A stretch of DNA of 61,800 nucleotides from Eubacteriales bacterium (GTDB lineage: Bacteria > Bacillota > Clostridia > Oscillospirales > Butyricicoccaceae). Shown in pieces: positions 1 to 8,991 of this stretch (the stretch's first letter is position 1; every line of letters begins with the position of its first letter). Location of the stretch: assembly GCA_030523305.1 (NCBI GenBank), contig JAUNIY010000003.1, positions 1 through 61,800 on the forward strand. Reading direction: 5' to 3'. The notes under the pieces are model-generated. The model did not search any database, was not told the DNA's origin, and saw only the letters and a list, made by a program, of their open reading frames with translations. Made by a program: the position numbers and the translations under genes.

Positions 1-54
1 AGCGCCACCTTGCCAAGGTGGAGGTAGCGAGTTCGAGCCTCGTCATCCGCTCCA
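1..54 (+). tRNA. tRNA-Gly(GCC), 3' part
   Basis: The window opens inside a tRNA. The anticodon stem arms CCACC and GGTGG enclose the loop TTGCCAA, which gives anticodon GCC (glycine). The T-arm GTTCGAGCC and the 3' acceptor strand follow, and CCA is encoded at 52-54. The 5' acceptor strand and D-arm lie upstream of the window. A terminator follows at 60-86. Confidence 0.9.
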
Positions 55-59
55 GGAAA

Positions 60-86
60 GCAACCGAGAGAATCGGTTGCTTTTTT
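60..86 (+). terminator. intrinsic terminator after tRNA-Gly
   Basis: Arms GCAACCGA (60-67) and TCGGTTGC (73-80) form a perfect 8-bp stem with a 5-nt loop, followed by six T (81-86). It ends the tRNA transcript six bases after CCA. Confidence 0.9.
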
Positions 87-150
87 GCGTTCTGCTTGGC
101 CATGTGATATAATTAATGGACAGGCAGCAAAGCAAACGGAGGGACAGGAT

Positions 151-2415
151 ATGGAGCAGGAACTGCTGAGTATCAATGGTACGGTTGATACAGTCATTTA
201 TCAAAATGAAGATAACGGCTATGCAGTCATCCGCCTGATTGCAGACGATGGCGAAGAGGTGACGGCGGTAGGTACACTGCCGCAAATCTGCTTGGGCGAA
301 GAGCTGATGCTGACAGGGCATTGGGTCACCCATGCGTCGTATGGCGAGCAGTTCCAGACGGATTATTTTGAGCGTCGGATGCCGGCAACCGTCAAAGGCA
401 TTGCGGATTATCTGTCCTCCGGTATTATCAAAGGGATCGGCCCCAAGCTTGCGCGCAAAATTGCAGATCGGTTTGGCGAGGAAACGTTCTCTGTTATGGC
501 GAATGAACCGGAACGCTTGAGCAGCATCACCGGTATTACCGCGCGCAAAGCGGAAGCCATCGGCGAACAATTCCGGCATCAGACCTCCATGCGGCGGCTG
601 ATGGAATTTTTGATGGAAAACCAGCTTCCGCCGCAGTTGGCGGCGCGGCTGTACAAACGCTATAAGGATACCGCGATTGACCATGTACTGGAAAATCCAT
701 ATCTGCTTTGCGGGGAGGATTTTGCGGTGTCATTTGATTTGGCGGACCATCTCGCACTGTCGCAGGGGATGCCGTGGGACAGTACGGAACGTATCCAGGC
801 CGGTATTTTGTATACGTTACAGTTTAATTTGAGCAATGGGCATACGTTTATCCCCAAGAATAAATTATTGGCAACTGCCGGAAAACTGTTGCAGGATCAG
901 GACGGCTTTGAGCCGGAAGCAGAGGTGTTGGAGGCGAATTTTACACAGCTGCAGGATATGGGGCAGCTGGTCTGCGAAAATATCTGCCGTCGGGAGGCTG
1001 TGTATCTCAACCCGATGCATGAGGCGGAGGTATATGTTTCGGATTATCTGGCGGAGCTGTCGGATACGCAATATGAATATGAATTTGACATCGGCGAACT
1101 GCTGGACACGCTGGAGCAAAACGGCGCGATCACGTATGCGCCGCGTCAGCGGCAGGCGATCGAATGGGCGGCAAAATACGGCCTGGTGATCCTGACCGGC
1201 GGCCCGGGCACCGGCAAAACCACAACCGTCCGCGGGATGCTGGAATTTTACGACGCCATTGGGCTGGATGTTGTGCTGGCCGCGCCAACCGGCCGCGCAG
1301 CAAAACGGCTGAGCGAGCTGTGCGGACGCGAGGCAAAGACCATCCATCGGCTGCTCGAAGCGGGCTACCGTGGCGCGGAAACCCGGGCAGTTTTTGCGCG
1401 CAACAAAGAAAACCCGCTCGAATGCGACGTGGTTATATTGGATGAGGTTTCCATGATCGATATTGTGCTGATGCAGGCGCTGTTGGAAGCATTGCGCCCG
1501 GGAACCCGCTTGGTCCTTGTCGGCGATGCGGATCAGCTGCCGCCGGTCGGGCCGGGAAATTTTCTGCGCGACTGCATCGGCTCCAACCGCATCCATACCA
1601 TCGAGCTGGATGAAATCTTCCGCCAGGCGCAGCAAAGCGCTATCGTGCGCAATGCACATGCGATCAACCATGGGGAGATGCCAGTTGGGGGTGGCCGGGA
1701 CGGCGATTTCTTTATTATGAAACAGCGCAGGCCGGAGGATGTCATGCAGACGGTGGTCGAGCTGTGCCGCAAGCGGCTGCCGGATTATTATGGCTTTACA
1801 CCGGATCAGATCCAGGTGCTGACGCCGTCCAGGAAGCAGGCGGCTGGGACACAGCAGCTTAACCGCATGCTGCAGGAGGCGTTAAACCCACCGGATGCTG
1901 CCAAGCCGGAAAAACGCTATGGTGATACAGTATTCCGCCTGGGGGATCGTGTCATGCAGGTGCGCAACAACTATGATATCGTGTGGGAAAAGGAAGACAA
2001 CCCTGCGGAGGACGGCTCCGGGATGTTCAACGGCGACGTCGGACGCATTGTCGGCATCTCCCTTACAGAGGAAAATATGCTGATCCAGTTTGACGACAAG
2101 CTGGCGCACTATACGTTTGATATGCTCGGGGAGCTGGAGCTTGCATATGCCATGACCGTGCACAAATCGCAGGGCAGCGAATTTGAAGCGGTCATCGTCG
2201 CGCTGCCGAGCGGGGTCGGCAAGCGCTTGCAGACCCGCAACATCCTGTACACCGCCATCACGCGTGCCAAAAAGCTGTTGGTGCTGGTGGGCGATCCGCA
2301 GGTGACCGAAACCATGGTAAATACCAATACGCGCAACCGCCGGTACAGTGCGCTGCGCGCCCGGCTCATCCGCAGTATGCCGGAGCCGGAACAAATAGGA
2401 ATCGGAGAGGAATGA
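151..2415 (+). CDS. recD2: RecD2-type ATP-dependent 5'-3' DNA helicase
   Basis: 754 residues, a superfamily 1B helicase of the RecD2/TraA type used in DNA repair in bacteria that lack RecBC. An N-terminal OB-like region and helix-hairpin-helix repeats (about residues 80-180) precede the motor. Walker A GGPGTGKTTT is near residue 350, Walker B VVILDEVSMID near 427, motif III GDADQLPPVGPG near 458, and motifs V and VI (TVHKSQGSEF, YTAITRAK) near 665-705. The ATG at 151 is chosen because GGAGGGA lies just upstream; a longer in-frame TTG at 85 would start inside the tRNA terminator. The stop overlaps the comF start (ATGA), so the genes are translationally coupled. Confidence 0.95.
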   Translation: MEQELLSINGTVDTVIYQNEDNGYAVIRLIADDGEEVTAVGTLPQICLGEELMLTGHWVTHASYGEQFQTDYFERRMPATVKGIADYLSSGIIKGIGPKLARKIADRFGEETFSVMANEPERLSSITGITARKAEAIGEQFRHQTSMRRLMEFLMENQLPPQLAARLYKRYKDTAIDHVLENPYLLCGEDFAVSFDLADHLALSQGMPWDSTERIQAGILYTLQFNLSNGHTFIPKNKLLATAGKLLQDQDGFEPEAEVLEANFTQLQDMGQLVCENICRREAVYLNPMHEAEVYVSDYLAELSDTQYEYEFDIGELLDTLEQNGAITYAPRQRQAIEWAAKYGLVILTGGPGTGKTTTVRGMLEFYDAIGLDVVLAAPTGRAAKRLSELCGREAKTIHRLLEAGYRGAETRAVFARNKENPLECDVVILDEVSMIDIVLMQALLEALRPGTRLVLVGDADQLPPVGPGNFLRDCIGSNRIHTIELDEIFRQAQQSAIVRNAHAINHGEMPVGGGRDGDFFIMKQRRPEDVMQTVVELCRKRLPDYYGFTPDQIQVLTPSRKQAAGTQQLNRMLQEALNPPDAAKPEKRYGDTVFRLGDRVMQVRNNYDIVWEKEDNPAEDGSGMFNGDVGRIVGISLTEENMLIQFDDKLAHYTFDMLGELELAYAMTVHKSQGSEFEAVIVALPSGVGKRLQTRNILYTAITRAKKLLVLVGDPQVTETMVNTNTRNRRYSALRARLIRSMPEPEQIGIGEE

Positions 2416-3053
2416 GCATGTCCGTATTATTCCCGACACGCTGTCTGCTGTGCGGCGGCTGGATTTCCGAGCGACAGGGCGGTTTGTGTCCGGATTGTCG
2501 GGAACAGGCCGAAGCAGAGATGAAAACGGTCTATTGTACGCCGCCGGAGGGTGTGGACGCCGTGATTTGTGCGGGCAAGTACCGCGATGATTTGCGGCAA
2601 GCGCTCATCCGGATGAAATTTCGATCATATGGCAACCAGACGATCCGTCCGCTGGCCGGGCTGATGCGGCAGGCGTGGGAGCTGCGCAATATGCCGCGGC
2701 CAGATGTCATTACCTGTGTGCCGTCAGGCGGGATGCGCATCCGCAACCGCGGCTACAACCAAAGTGAAGCGTTGGCAAACGAGCTGGCGAACGCTTGGAA
2801 TGTCCCATTTATGCGTATGCTCCGGCGTAAGCTGCGTTCCAAGCAGCAATCTACGCTGCATGCGGCGGACCGATGGGACAATGCAGCCGCATCCTATCAG
2901 CTGCGCAGCGGCATACAGCTGCACGGACAAACCGTCCTGCTGGTCGATGATATCGTCACAACCGGCGCGACAGCAGGTATCTGCGCGTCGTTGCTCAAGC
3001 AGGCGGGTGCGCAATCCGTATGGGTGTTGGCAGCTGCGAAAGCCGGCGCGTAA
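2412..3053 (+). CDS. comF: ComF family protein (phosphoribosyltransferase-like)
   Basis: 213 residues. The N-terminus carries a zinc-binding set (CLLCGG near residues 11-16, CPDC near 27-30), and the C-terminal half is a type I phosphoribosyltransferase fold with the PRPP-loop motif LLVDDIVTTGAT near residue 177. ComF acts in DNA uptake for transformation in competent Firmicutes; in many anaerobes its role is not established. It overlaps recD2 by four bases, which fits a DNA uptake/repair context; dprA is also in this window at 26693. Confidence 0.9.
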   Translation: MSMSVLFPTRCLLCGGWISERQGGLCPDCREQAEAEMKTVYCTPPEGVDAVICAGKYRDDLRQALIRMKFRSYGNQTIRPLAGLMRQAWELRNMPRPDVITCVPSGGMRIRNRGYNQSEALANELANAWNVPFMRMLRRKLRSKQQSTLHAADRWDNAAASYQLRSGIQLHGQTVLLVDDIVTTGATAGICASLLKQAGAQSVWVLAAAKAGA

Positions 3054-3186
3054 TGCGGCTGAATTTGTCGAACGAAACATAACCAATCCTGTGTATCATT
3101 GCTGTCCGGGCTGGCATATACTGTTGTGTAACCGTACGGACATAAGGGAGAAGCAGCAGCTTTTCCGGGAAAGCGAGGAACACAGG

Positions 3187-4206
3187 ATGTTTGATTATGC
3201 GATGGATTTGGGTACATCGTCGGTACTGCTGTACCGACAGGGAAAAGGAATTGTCTTGCGCGAGCCGTCTGTCGTTGCAATCGGGAGAAAAGGCGGACAG
3301 GTTGTCAGCGTGGGGCAAAAGGCGCGCGATATGCTGGGCAGGACACCGGAGACGCTGCTTGCCGTGCGTCCAGTGCGCGGCGGTGTCATCACGGATTGCG
3401 AGATCACGGCAGCTATGATACGGGTATTTCTCAAACGGGCCGGGGCGGGCAATGTGCTGCGGCCCAATCTGCTCATCTGTGTGCCGCCGTTGGTATCAGA
3501 ACTGGAGGAACGCGCCGTGGTCGATGCGGGCTTACAGGCCGGGGCGGCGCGCGTGTATCTGATGGAGCAGCCGGTAGCGGCAGCTGCCGGGGCAGGTGTG
3601 GATTCTGCAAGCCCCAAAGGGACGCTGGTCATCGATATTGGCGGTGGGACAACCGATATCGCCGTCATTTCGATGGGAGCTGTTGTGCGGGCGGTATCCA
3701 TCCGCATTGCAGGTGACAGCTGCGACGACGCGATACAGGAATACATGAAGCAACGGCATGACCTGCTGATCGGCTTATCCACGGCGGAGCAGATCAAGTG
3801 TGGCATCGGCGGCGTTGCACCGCGCGACGAATCGCTGTCCATGGAGGTACGCGGCAGGCGCGCGTCCAATGGCCTTCCGGCCTGTGAAACGGTGACAGCC
3901 GAAGAGCTGGTCCCAGTGCTGCGCGAGCAGGCAGAACAGATTTTGACCGCAGTCTGCGGCCTGCTGGAAACCACGCCGCCCGAGCTGGTGGGCGATTTGA
4001 CAGAAACCGGGATTGTACTCGCAGGAGGCGGTTCCAGGCTGTATGGCATGGACCGGTATTTGTCACATGAGATGGGGCTGGAAACGCATGCGCCGGAGGA
4101 TCCGGAGGCCTGCGTGATCTTGGGCACCAACCGCCTGCTGGGCTGTCTCAAACGGATGCAGGAAGGGCCGATCAACATTGCCAGGCGCAGGCGCGGGCTG
4201 GCATAA
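3187..4206 (+). CDS. MreB/Mbl-family actin-like protein
   Basis: 339 residues with the actin-like ATPase plan: phosphate-1 motif DLGTSSVLLY at residue 7, phosphate-2 motif IDIGGGTTDIAV near 149, adenosine motif VLAGGGSRLYGM near 277. MreB-family filaments guide peptidoglycan synthesis at the inner membrane face. The ATG at 3187 follows GCGAGGAA; upstream codons in frame do not look coding. It lies 133 bp after comF rather than in an mreBCD cluster and looks diverged (basic, Arg-rich tail), so it is probably a paralogue of the main MreB. A bidirectional terminator follows. Confidence 0.88.
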   Translation: MFDYAMDLGTSSVLLYRQGKGIVLREPSVVAIGRKGGQVVSVGQKARDMLGRTPETLLAVRPVRGGVITDCEITAAMIRVFLKRAGAGNVLRPNLLICVPPLVSELEERAVVDAGLQAGAARVYLMEQPVAAAAGAGVDSASPKGTLVIDIGGGTTDIAVISMGAVVRAVSIRIAGDSCDDAIQEYMKQRHDLLIGLSTAEQIKCGIGGVAPRDESLSMEVRGRRASNGLPACETVTAEELVPVLREQAEQILTAVCGLLETTPPELVGDLTETGIVLAGGGSRLYGMDRYLSHEMGLETHAPEDPEACVILGTNRLLGCLKRMQEGPINIARRRRGLA

Positions 4207-4213
4207 GCAACAG

Positions 4214-4247
4214 AAAAGCCGCTCAGACGAGCGGCTTTTGTTTTTTT
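4214..4247. terminator. bidirectional intrinsic terminator between mreB-like gene and murC
   Basis: Perfect arms AAAAGCCGCTC (4214-4224) and GAGCGGCTTTT (4229-4239) with loop AGAC and T7 at 4241-4247. A-runs on the 5' side give T-runs on the reverse strand, so it serves both convergent genes. Confidence 0.93.
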
Positions 4248-4250
4248 GAC

Positions 4251-5627
4251 TTATTTGCTACAGATCGCAGTTCCGATGGTATTGACGTTGCCGGCGCCCA
4301 TGGTAAGGATCAGGTCGCCAGGCTGGGCGATCTCGCGCAGGCGGGCCTCGATTTTTTCAAACGAATCGTAGTACTCGCCGCCATCCAGCGCGTCGGCAAT
4401 GGCCGTGGAGCTGATGCCAAACGTGTTTTGCTCCCGGGCGGCATAGATATCCGCCAGGATTGCTTTGTCGCACAGCTTTAACGCTTCGATAAACTGTGGC
4501 AAGAGCGCTTTGGTGCGGGAGTAGGTGTGTGGCTGGAAGACGCATATGATGCGGTCGTAATTCATTTCCCGCGCGGTTTTGAGCGTCGCCATCATTTCGG
4601 TCGGATGATGGGCGTAGTCGTCGACGACCATAGCGCCATTGGACATGCGGCCGGTCAGCTGGAAACGGCGGGAGGAGCCGGTAAAGGCGTGCAGGCCCTC
4701 CGCGGCGGACGATGCATCCAGGCCGAGGAACAGACAGACTGCACAGGAAGCCAACGCGTTGAGCATGTTGTGGTAGCCGGGGACAGAAAGATCGATATGG
4801 GCGAACAGATCGCCTTTGTGCATGACGTCAAAGCGGTAATACCCATGGTCGTCCACGATGTTTTGGGGATATACGTCTGCCTCCGGTGTCGAACCGAATG
4901 TGATGCAGGTGCGGTCGATCCCTTCGACAGCGCGCATCGCGTTGGCAGAGTCGTGGTTGACCACAATGGCGCCGGTTTCCGGAACAAGCGAACAGAAACG
5001 GTGGAACGAATGGATGATGTCGTCGATGCCCTTGAAGAAGTCCAGGTGATCCTCTTCTACATTGAGGACGACGGCCACCGTCGGATGGAAACTGAGGAAG
5101 GAATTGGTGTATTCGCACGATTCTGCGATAAAGCAGTCGTGTGCGCCGATGCGCAGCGTGCCATCGATGGCAGGCAGGTGGCTTCCGACCATGACCGTGG
5201 GGTCGATGCCGCAGTGCATGCCGATCAGGGTGAGCATCGAGGTTGTGGTCGTTTTGCCATGGGTACCGGCAACACATACCGCGTTGCGGTATCCGAGCAT
5301 GATGGAGCCCCATGCCTGCGCGCGTTCCACAACCGGGATGCCGCGTGCATGTGCGCGCATAATTTCCGGGTTGTCATCGTGTACGGCGGCAGTGCGGATG
5401 ACGAGATCGGCACCCTCTACATTTTCCGGAAGGTGCGCATATGTAATGCTTGCGCCGAGGGCAGATAGCTTGTCCGTGACAGCGGACTGCGTCCGGTCGG
5501 AGCCGGTGACAACTGCGCCCAGGTGGAGCAGAAGCTCTGCCAGCGCGGACATTGAAACGCCGCCGATGCCGACAAGGTGGATGGTCTTATGTTCAGCTAC
5601 ATAGGAATGTAAGGAAAAGTCAGACAT
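4251..5627 (-). CDS. murC: UDP-N-acetylmuramate--L-alanine ligase
   Basis: 458 residues, the usual MurC length. This cytoplasmic enzyme adds L-alanine to UDP-MurNAc, the first amino-acid addition in peptidoglycan synthesis. Visible: N-terminal Rossmann motif GIGGVSMSAL (about 20-29), ATP loop GTHGKTTTTS (121-130), the central-domain stretch NVEEDHLDFF, and the C-terminal Mur ligase motifs DDYAHHPTEM and FQPHTYSRTK. It stands alone, convergent with the mreB-like gene and divergent from spoVG. Confidence 0.97.
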   Translation of the reverse strand: MSDFSLHSYVAEHKTIHLVGIGGVSMSALAELLLHLGAVVTGSDRTQSAVTDKLSALGASITYAHLPENVEGADLVIRTAAVHDDNPEIMRAHARGIPVVERAQAWGSIMLGYRNAVCVAGTHGKTTTTSMLTLIGMHCGIDPTVMVGSHLPAIDGTLRIGAHDCFIAESCEYTNSFLSFHPTVAVVLNVEEDHLDFFKGIDDIIHSFHRFCSLVPETGAIVVNHDSANAMRAVEGIDRTCITFGSTPEADVYPQNIVDDHGYYRFDVMHKGDLFAHIDLSVPGYHNMLNALASCAVCLFLGLDASSAAEGLHAFTGSSRRFQLTGRMSNGAMVVDDYAHHPTEMMATLKTAREMNYDRIICVFQPHTYSRTKALLPQFIEALKLCDKAILADIYAAREQNTFGISSTAIADALDGGEYYDSFEKIEARLREIAQPGDLILTMGAGNVNTIGTAICSK

Positions 5628-5740
5628 GACTCAAATGCCTCCAATAAATAAAGCAGAAACCTGTGGTTTCGTGTAATCATAGATCGCAGGCCGCAAAAAA
5701 ACGGCTGCCATCCGGTCAGCGGAGCAAAACCGCTATGCAT

Positions 5741-5769
5741 ATTATATGACAAAACGGGCAGAATATAAA
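5741..5769 (-). promoter_or_regulatory. putative murC promoter
   Basis: On the reverse strand TTTATA (-35, forward 5764-5769) and TATAAT (-10, forward 5741-5746) are 17 bp apart, 114 bp upstream of the murC start. The -10 is perfect, the -35 matches 4/6. Confidence 0.55.
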
Positions 5770-5798
5770 TAGATTCTGCGAAGAAAAAAGGTTACAAT
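5770..5798 (+). promoter_or_regulatory. weak putative spoVG promoter
   Basis: TACAAT (5793-5798) is a good -10; the hexamer 17 bp upstream (TAGATT, 5770-5775) is a poor -35. In Bacillus spoVG uses sigma-H; no convincing sigma-H site was seen, so the class of promoter is open. Confidence 0.3.
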
Positions 5799-5828
5799 AC
5801 GGTAAAAGTGGCAAAAGGAGTACACAAT

Positions 5829-6113
5829 ATGGAAATTACAGACATTCATTTCCGGCAGCTGCATGAGACCGGCAGGCTGCGGGCCTTGGTATCGGTTACG
5901 TTCGACCAGACGTTTGCCGTGCATGATATCAAAGTGATCGACGGCCCGGACAGGCTGTTCCTTGCTATGCCGTCGCGCCGGATGCCGGACGGGCATTACC
6001 GCGATATTGTACATCCGGTCGGCCCGCTGCTGCGGGAGGAGCTGGAACAAAAGGTATTGGGCGAATATCAGCGCACCATTTCGCACAAGACGGAGAAGCC
6101 TGCCGCGTTCTGA
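5829..6113 (+). CDS. spoVG: septation / RNA-binding regulator SpoVG
   Basis: 94 residues, the normal SpoVG length. The conserved start MEITDIHFRQ, the VHDIKVIDG segment and the PSRRMPDGHYRDIVHP signature are all present. SpoVG is a small nucleic-acid-binding regulator that affects septation, sporulation and virulence or capsule genes. The ATG at 5829 sits 9 bases after AAAGGAG; the GTG at 5808 would lie before that Shine-Dalgarno sequence. Confidence 0.95.
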   Translation: MEITDIHFRQLHETGRLRALVSVTFDQTFAVHDIKVIDGPDRLFLAMPSRRMPDGHYRDIVHPVGPLLREELEQKVLGEYQRTISHKTEKPAAF

Positions 6114-6184
6114 CGTCTGCGGAAAGATATGGATTGCACTTCTTATCCGGATAGGGTAAAATATAACGATAAGGAGTGTGAAAT

Positions 6185-7375
6185 ATGAAAATTCTGCTGC
6201 TGACCGTCACTGCCGGATATGGGCATCATGCCACGGCAAAGGCGCTGGCGGATTTGTTCGAGGGCAGAGGTGCAGAAACCAAAATTGTAGATGTATATGA
6301 ATATATCAGCAAAATGATACAAAAGGCCTTGGCAAAGGGCTATCTGCTTTCCTCGAAATATACGCCGGAATTGTACCGGCTGTTTTATGATAAAACGACC
6401 AAAAATAAGGAAAAACTGAACAAAATGAACATCGTCAAGATCGTCAATACGCTTGGCGCGTTCAAATTTGAGCATCTGGTAGATAATTTTGAGCCGGATG
6501 CCATTCTATGCACGCATGTGCTGGCGGCCCATTTGGTCAGCCAGATGAAGCAGCGGGGGATGGTAGCGGCGCCGAGCATCGGCATTGCGACCGATTACTG
6601 CATCCACCCGTACTGGGAGGATGTTCTGCATATGGACGGGCTGGTCACGGCGAGCGAGTTGATTACGCATGCTGCGGTCAAGCGCGGCATTCCGGAAGAA
6701 CGGATTTTGCCGTTTGGGATCCCGATCCACCCGAAATTTAACCGGGACATCAGGCGGGAGGACGCCTGCGCGCAGCTTGGCATTTCGCCGGACCGGCCGA
6801 CGATCCTGGTGATGAGCGGCAGCATGGGCTATGGCAACAGCACAAAGATTGTCCGGAAAATTACCGAACTGAAGATGAACTTTCAGATCCTGGTGGTGTG
6901 CGGCAACAACAAACGCACATACCGCCGCCTGCGTGCGTTCCGGGAAAATTACCGCGGCAAATGCAGCATTTTGGTGATGGGATTTGTGGACAATGTCGAA
7001 GTGCTCATGAGCGCGGCGGATTGCATCATCACCAAGCCGGGCGGTCTGACGGTATCAGAAGCCATTGCAAAAGGGCTGCCGATGATTTTGATCCATCCGA
7101 TTCCGGGACAGGAAGAGCGCAATGTGGAATTTTTGATGAACAACGGCATTGCGTCCCGTGTAACCAAAACGTTCCCGCTGGACGATGCGCTGTATCACCT
7201 GTTCAACAGCCCGGCGCGCCTGCGCCTGGTGCACGAAGCCATCCGCGCCATTGGACATCCTGATGCTGCGGAACGGCTGGTCGATTATACGATCGATCTG
7301 GTGCATGCAAGACAGGCGGGCGCAGCGCAGCAGCTTGCGGAAACGACGGACCATCCGGAGGATATAGACGCCTGA
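6185..7375 (+). CDS. MGDG synthase / UgtP-family glycosyltransferase (GT28)
   Basis: 396 residues, similar in plan to Bacillus UgtP and plant MGDG synthase, which transfer sugar to diacylglycerol at the membrane to make glycolipids and lipoteichoic acid anchors. Visible: N-terminal acceptor-side motif TAGYGHHATAKAL (residues 8-20) and the C-terminal nucleotide-sugar motif TKPGGLTVSEAIAKG (about 282-296) followed by a PGQEERN segment. The sugar donor (UDP-Glc or UDP-Gal) and acceptor cannot be read from sequence. The start has GATAAGGAGTG just upstream. A strong terminator follows. Confidence 0.88.
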   Translation: MKILLLTVTAGYGHHATAKALADLFEGRGAETKIVDVYEYISKMIQKALAKGYLLSSKYTPELYRLFYDKTTKNKEKLNKMNIVKIVNTLGAFKFEHLVDNFEPDAILCTHVLAAHLVSQMKQRGMVAAPSIGIATDYCIHPYWEDVLHMDGLVTASELITHAAVKRGIPEERILPFGIPIHPKFNRDIRREDACAQLGISPDRPTILVMSGSMGYGNSTKIVRKITELKMNFQILVVCGNNKRTYRRLRAFRENYRGKCSILVMGFVDNVEVLMSAADCIITKPGGLTVSEAIAKGLPMILIHPIPGQEERNVEFLMNNGIASRVTKTFPLDDALYHLFNSPARLRLVHEAIRAIGHPDAAERLVDYTIDLVHARQAGAAQQLAETTDHPEDIDA

Positions 7376-7383
7376 TGAAACAG

Positions 7384-7429
7384 AAAAAACCACGCTTTAC
7401 CGGCGAAAACGGTAGGACGTGGTTTTTTT
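7384..7429. terminator. bidirectional terminator between glycosyltransferase and rarA
   Basis: Outer arms AAAAAACCACG (7384-7394) and CGTGGTTTTTT (7418-7428) enclose an inner TACCG/CGGTA pair. T-runs are present on both strands, fitting the convergent genes. Confidence 0.9.
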
Positions 7430-7435
7430 GATGCG

Positions 7436-8752
7436 TTATGTGTGCTGCTTTTTCCATAGCTTGATCTGTTCCAGGCGGGCTTTGTACTTGGCTTCCACGC
7501 CCTGTTCGGTGGGGTGATAATATTCCGTCCCTAGCAGCGAATCCGGTAGGCACTGCATATTGGTGAGCTTTGCGGCCGAATTGTGGGCGTATTGGTAACC
7601 CTCGCCGTAATGCAGATCTTTCATCAGGCGGGTTGGCGCATTGCGGATGACCAGCGGCACCGGCTCCGCCAGTTGTGACAGCGCGTCCTTTTTGGCGGAT
7701 TCATATGCCATATACAGCGCATTGGATTTGGGCGCCATCGACATGTATACGACCGCCTGTGTCAAATGTACCGAGCATTCCGGCATACCGATGAAGTGGC
7801 ACGCCTGATAGGCGGCAACAGCGGTTTCCAACGCCCGCGGGTCGGCAAGCCCGATATCCTCGCTGGCAAAGCGGGTGACGCGGCGGGCGATATACAGGGG
7901 GTCTTCGCCGGCCTCGAGCATACGGGCCAGCCAGTATACGGCGGCATCCGGGTCGGAGTTGCGCATGGATTTGTGCAGGGCGGAGATCAGGTTGTAATGC
8001 TCTTCGCCGGATTTGTCATATAGCAAAGATTTTTTGGAGGTGCACTGTTCCAATATTTCCGGCGTTATGGTAATCGCGCTGCCGTCGGTATCGCCGTTGA
8101 GCACGACCATTTCTAATGTGGACAGGGCTGCCCTGGCGTCGCCGTTGGCGAAAGCCGCGATCATCTTCAGCATGTCCGGCGGCATATGGACGGGCTGCCC
8201 GCCGAAGCCGCGAGGATCGTGCAGCGCGCGGTCGAGCAGGGCGGTAAGTTCCTCGGTTGTGAGCGCTTGCAGCACGAATACCTTGCAGCGCGACAGCAAT
8301 GCGCCGTTGACCTCAAAGGAGGGGTTTTCCGTTGTGGCGCCGATCAAAATGATACTGCCTTTTTCGACAAACGGCAAAAACGCATCCTGCTGCGCCTTGT
8401 TGAATCGATGGATCTCATCGACAAAGACAATGGTTTTGTCCCCGAACCGCCGGTTGTCCTCCGCGCGCTGCATGACGGCGCGGATCTCTTTGATGCCGCT
8501 GGTCACAGCGGAAAAATCGATGAACGCTGCGCGGGTGCGGTTGGCAATGATGCGGGCGAGCGTGGTTTTGCCGACGCCCGGCGGCCCCCAGAAAATCATG
8601 GAGGAGATCCGGTCCGCTTCAATTAGGCGGCGCAATACCTTGCCTTCGCCCAGAAGGTGGGTTTGTCCGACAAATTCCTCCAGCGATTGCGGGCGCAGCC
8701 GCGCCGCCAGCGGCTGCGTGTCTGCATTGCTCCAAAAGGTCTGCTGTTCCAT
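7436..8752 (-). CDS. rarA: replication-associated recombination protein A (RarA/MgsA AAA+ ATPase)
   Basis: 438 residues. A clamp-loader-like AAA+ ATPase acting at stalled forks. Walker A GPPGVGKTT is at about residues 56-64, Walker B IVFVDEIHRFNKAQQ near 107, sensor-1 GATTENPSFEVN near 134; the C-terminal MgsA tetramerisation domain is intact (ARRVTRFASEDIGLADPRA and the final YHPTEQG). The ATG at 8752 is chosen because GGGAGGA lies 9 bases upstream and homology begins at MEQQTFW. Confidence 0.95.
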   Translation of the reverse strand: MEQQTFWSNADTQPLAARLRPQSLEEFVGQTHLLGEGKVLRRLIEADRISSMIFWGPPGVGKTTLARIIANRTRAAFIDFSAVTSGIKEIRAVMQRAEDNRRFGDKTIVFVDEIHRFNKAQQDAFLPFVEKGSIILIGATTENPSFEVNGALLSRCKVFVLQALTTEELTALLDRALHDPRGFGGQPVHMPPDMLKMIAAFANGDARAALSTLEMVVLNGDTDGSAITITPEILEQCTSKKSLLYDKSGEEHYNLISALHKSMRNSDPDAAVYWLARMLEAGEDPLYIARRVTRFASEDIGLADPRALETAVAAYQACHFIGMPECSVHLTQAVVYMSMAPKSNALYMAYESAKKDALSQLAEPVPLVIRNAPTRLMKDLHYGEGYQYAHNSAAKLTNMQCLPDSLLGTEYYHPTEQGVEAKYKARLEQIKLWKKQHT

Positions 8753-8869
8753 GGCATCATTCCTCCCAACAGGTTTTCTTATTGGTATGATACCATGGCT
8801 GCGGACTGAACGCAACCAATTTCGTACAAACGTTCGGATTTGGAGGCTGCAGGAAATGCTGCAAAACAT

Positions 8870-8898
8870 TTGACTTTTTTTCCGGCTTATGCTACTTT
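8870..8898 (+). promoter_or_regulatory. putative promoter of the acyl-CoA ligase gene
   Basis: TTGACT (8870-8875), 17-bp spacer, TACTTT (8893-8898) preceded by TG at -15/-14, which can compensate for the poor -10. It lies about 95 bp before the ATG. Confidence 0.5.
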
Positions 8899-8991
8899 TA
8901 TATGTAAAAGAGTTGCGCTTTAAATCAGAAAAGCGCGAGGACTGCGAAGACAAAGAGAAGATACCAAAAGAGGAAGGACCGAACATACAGA

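Noticed and set aside
4527..5468. Long open frame on the forward strand opposite murC (313 codons)
   Set aside because: It lies fully antisense to a clear murC gene, has no family resemblance, and long antisense frames are expected in this GC-rich coding DNA.
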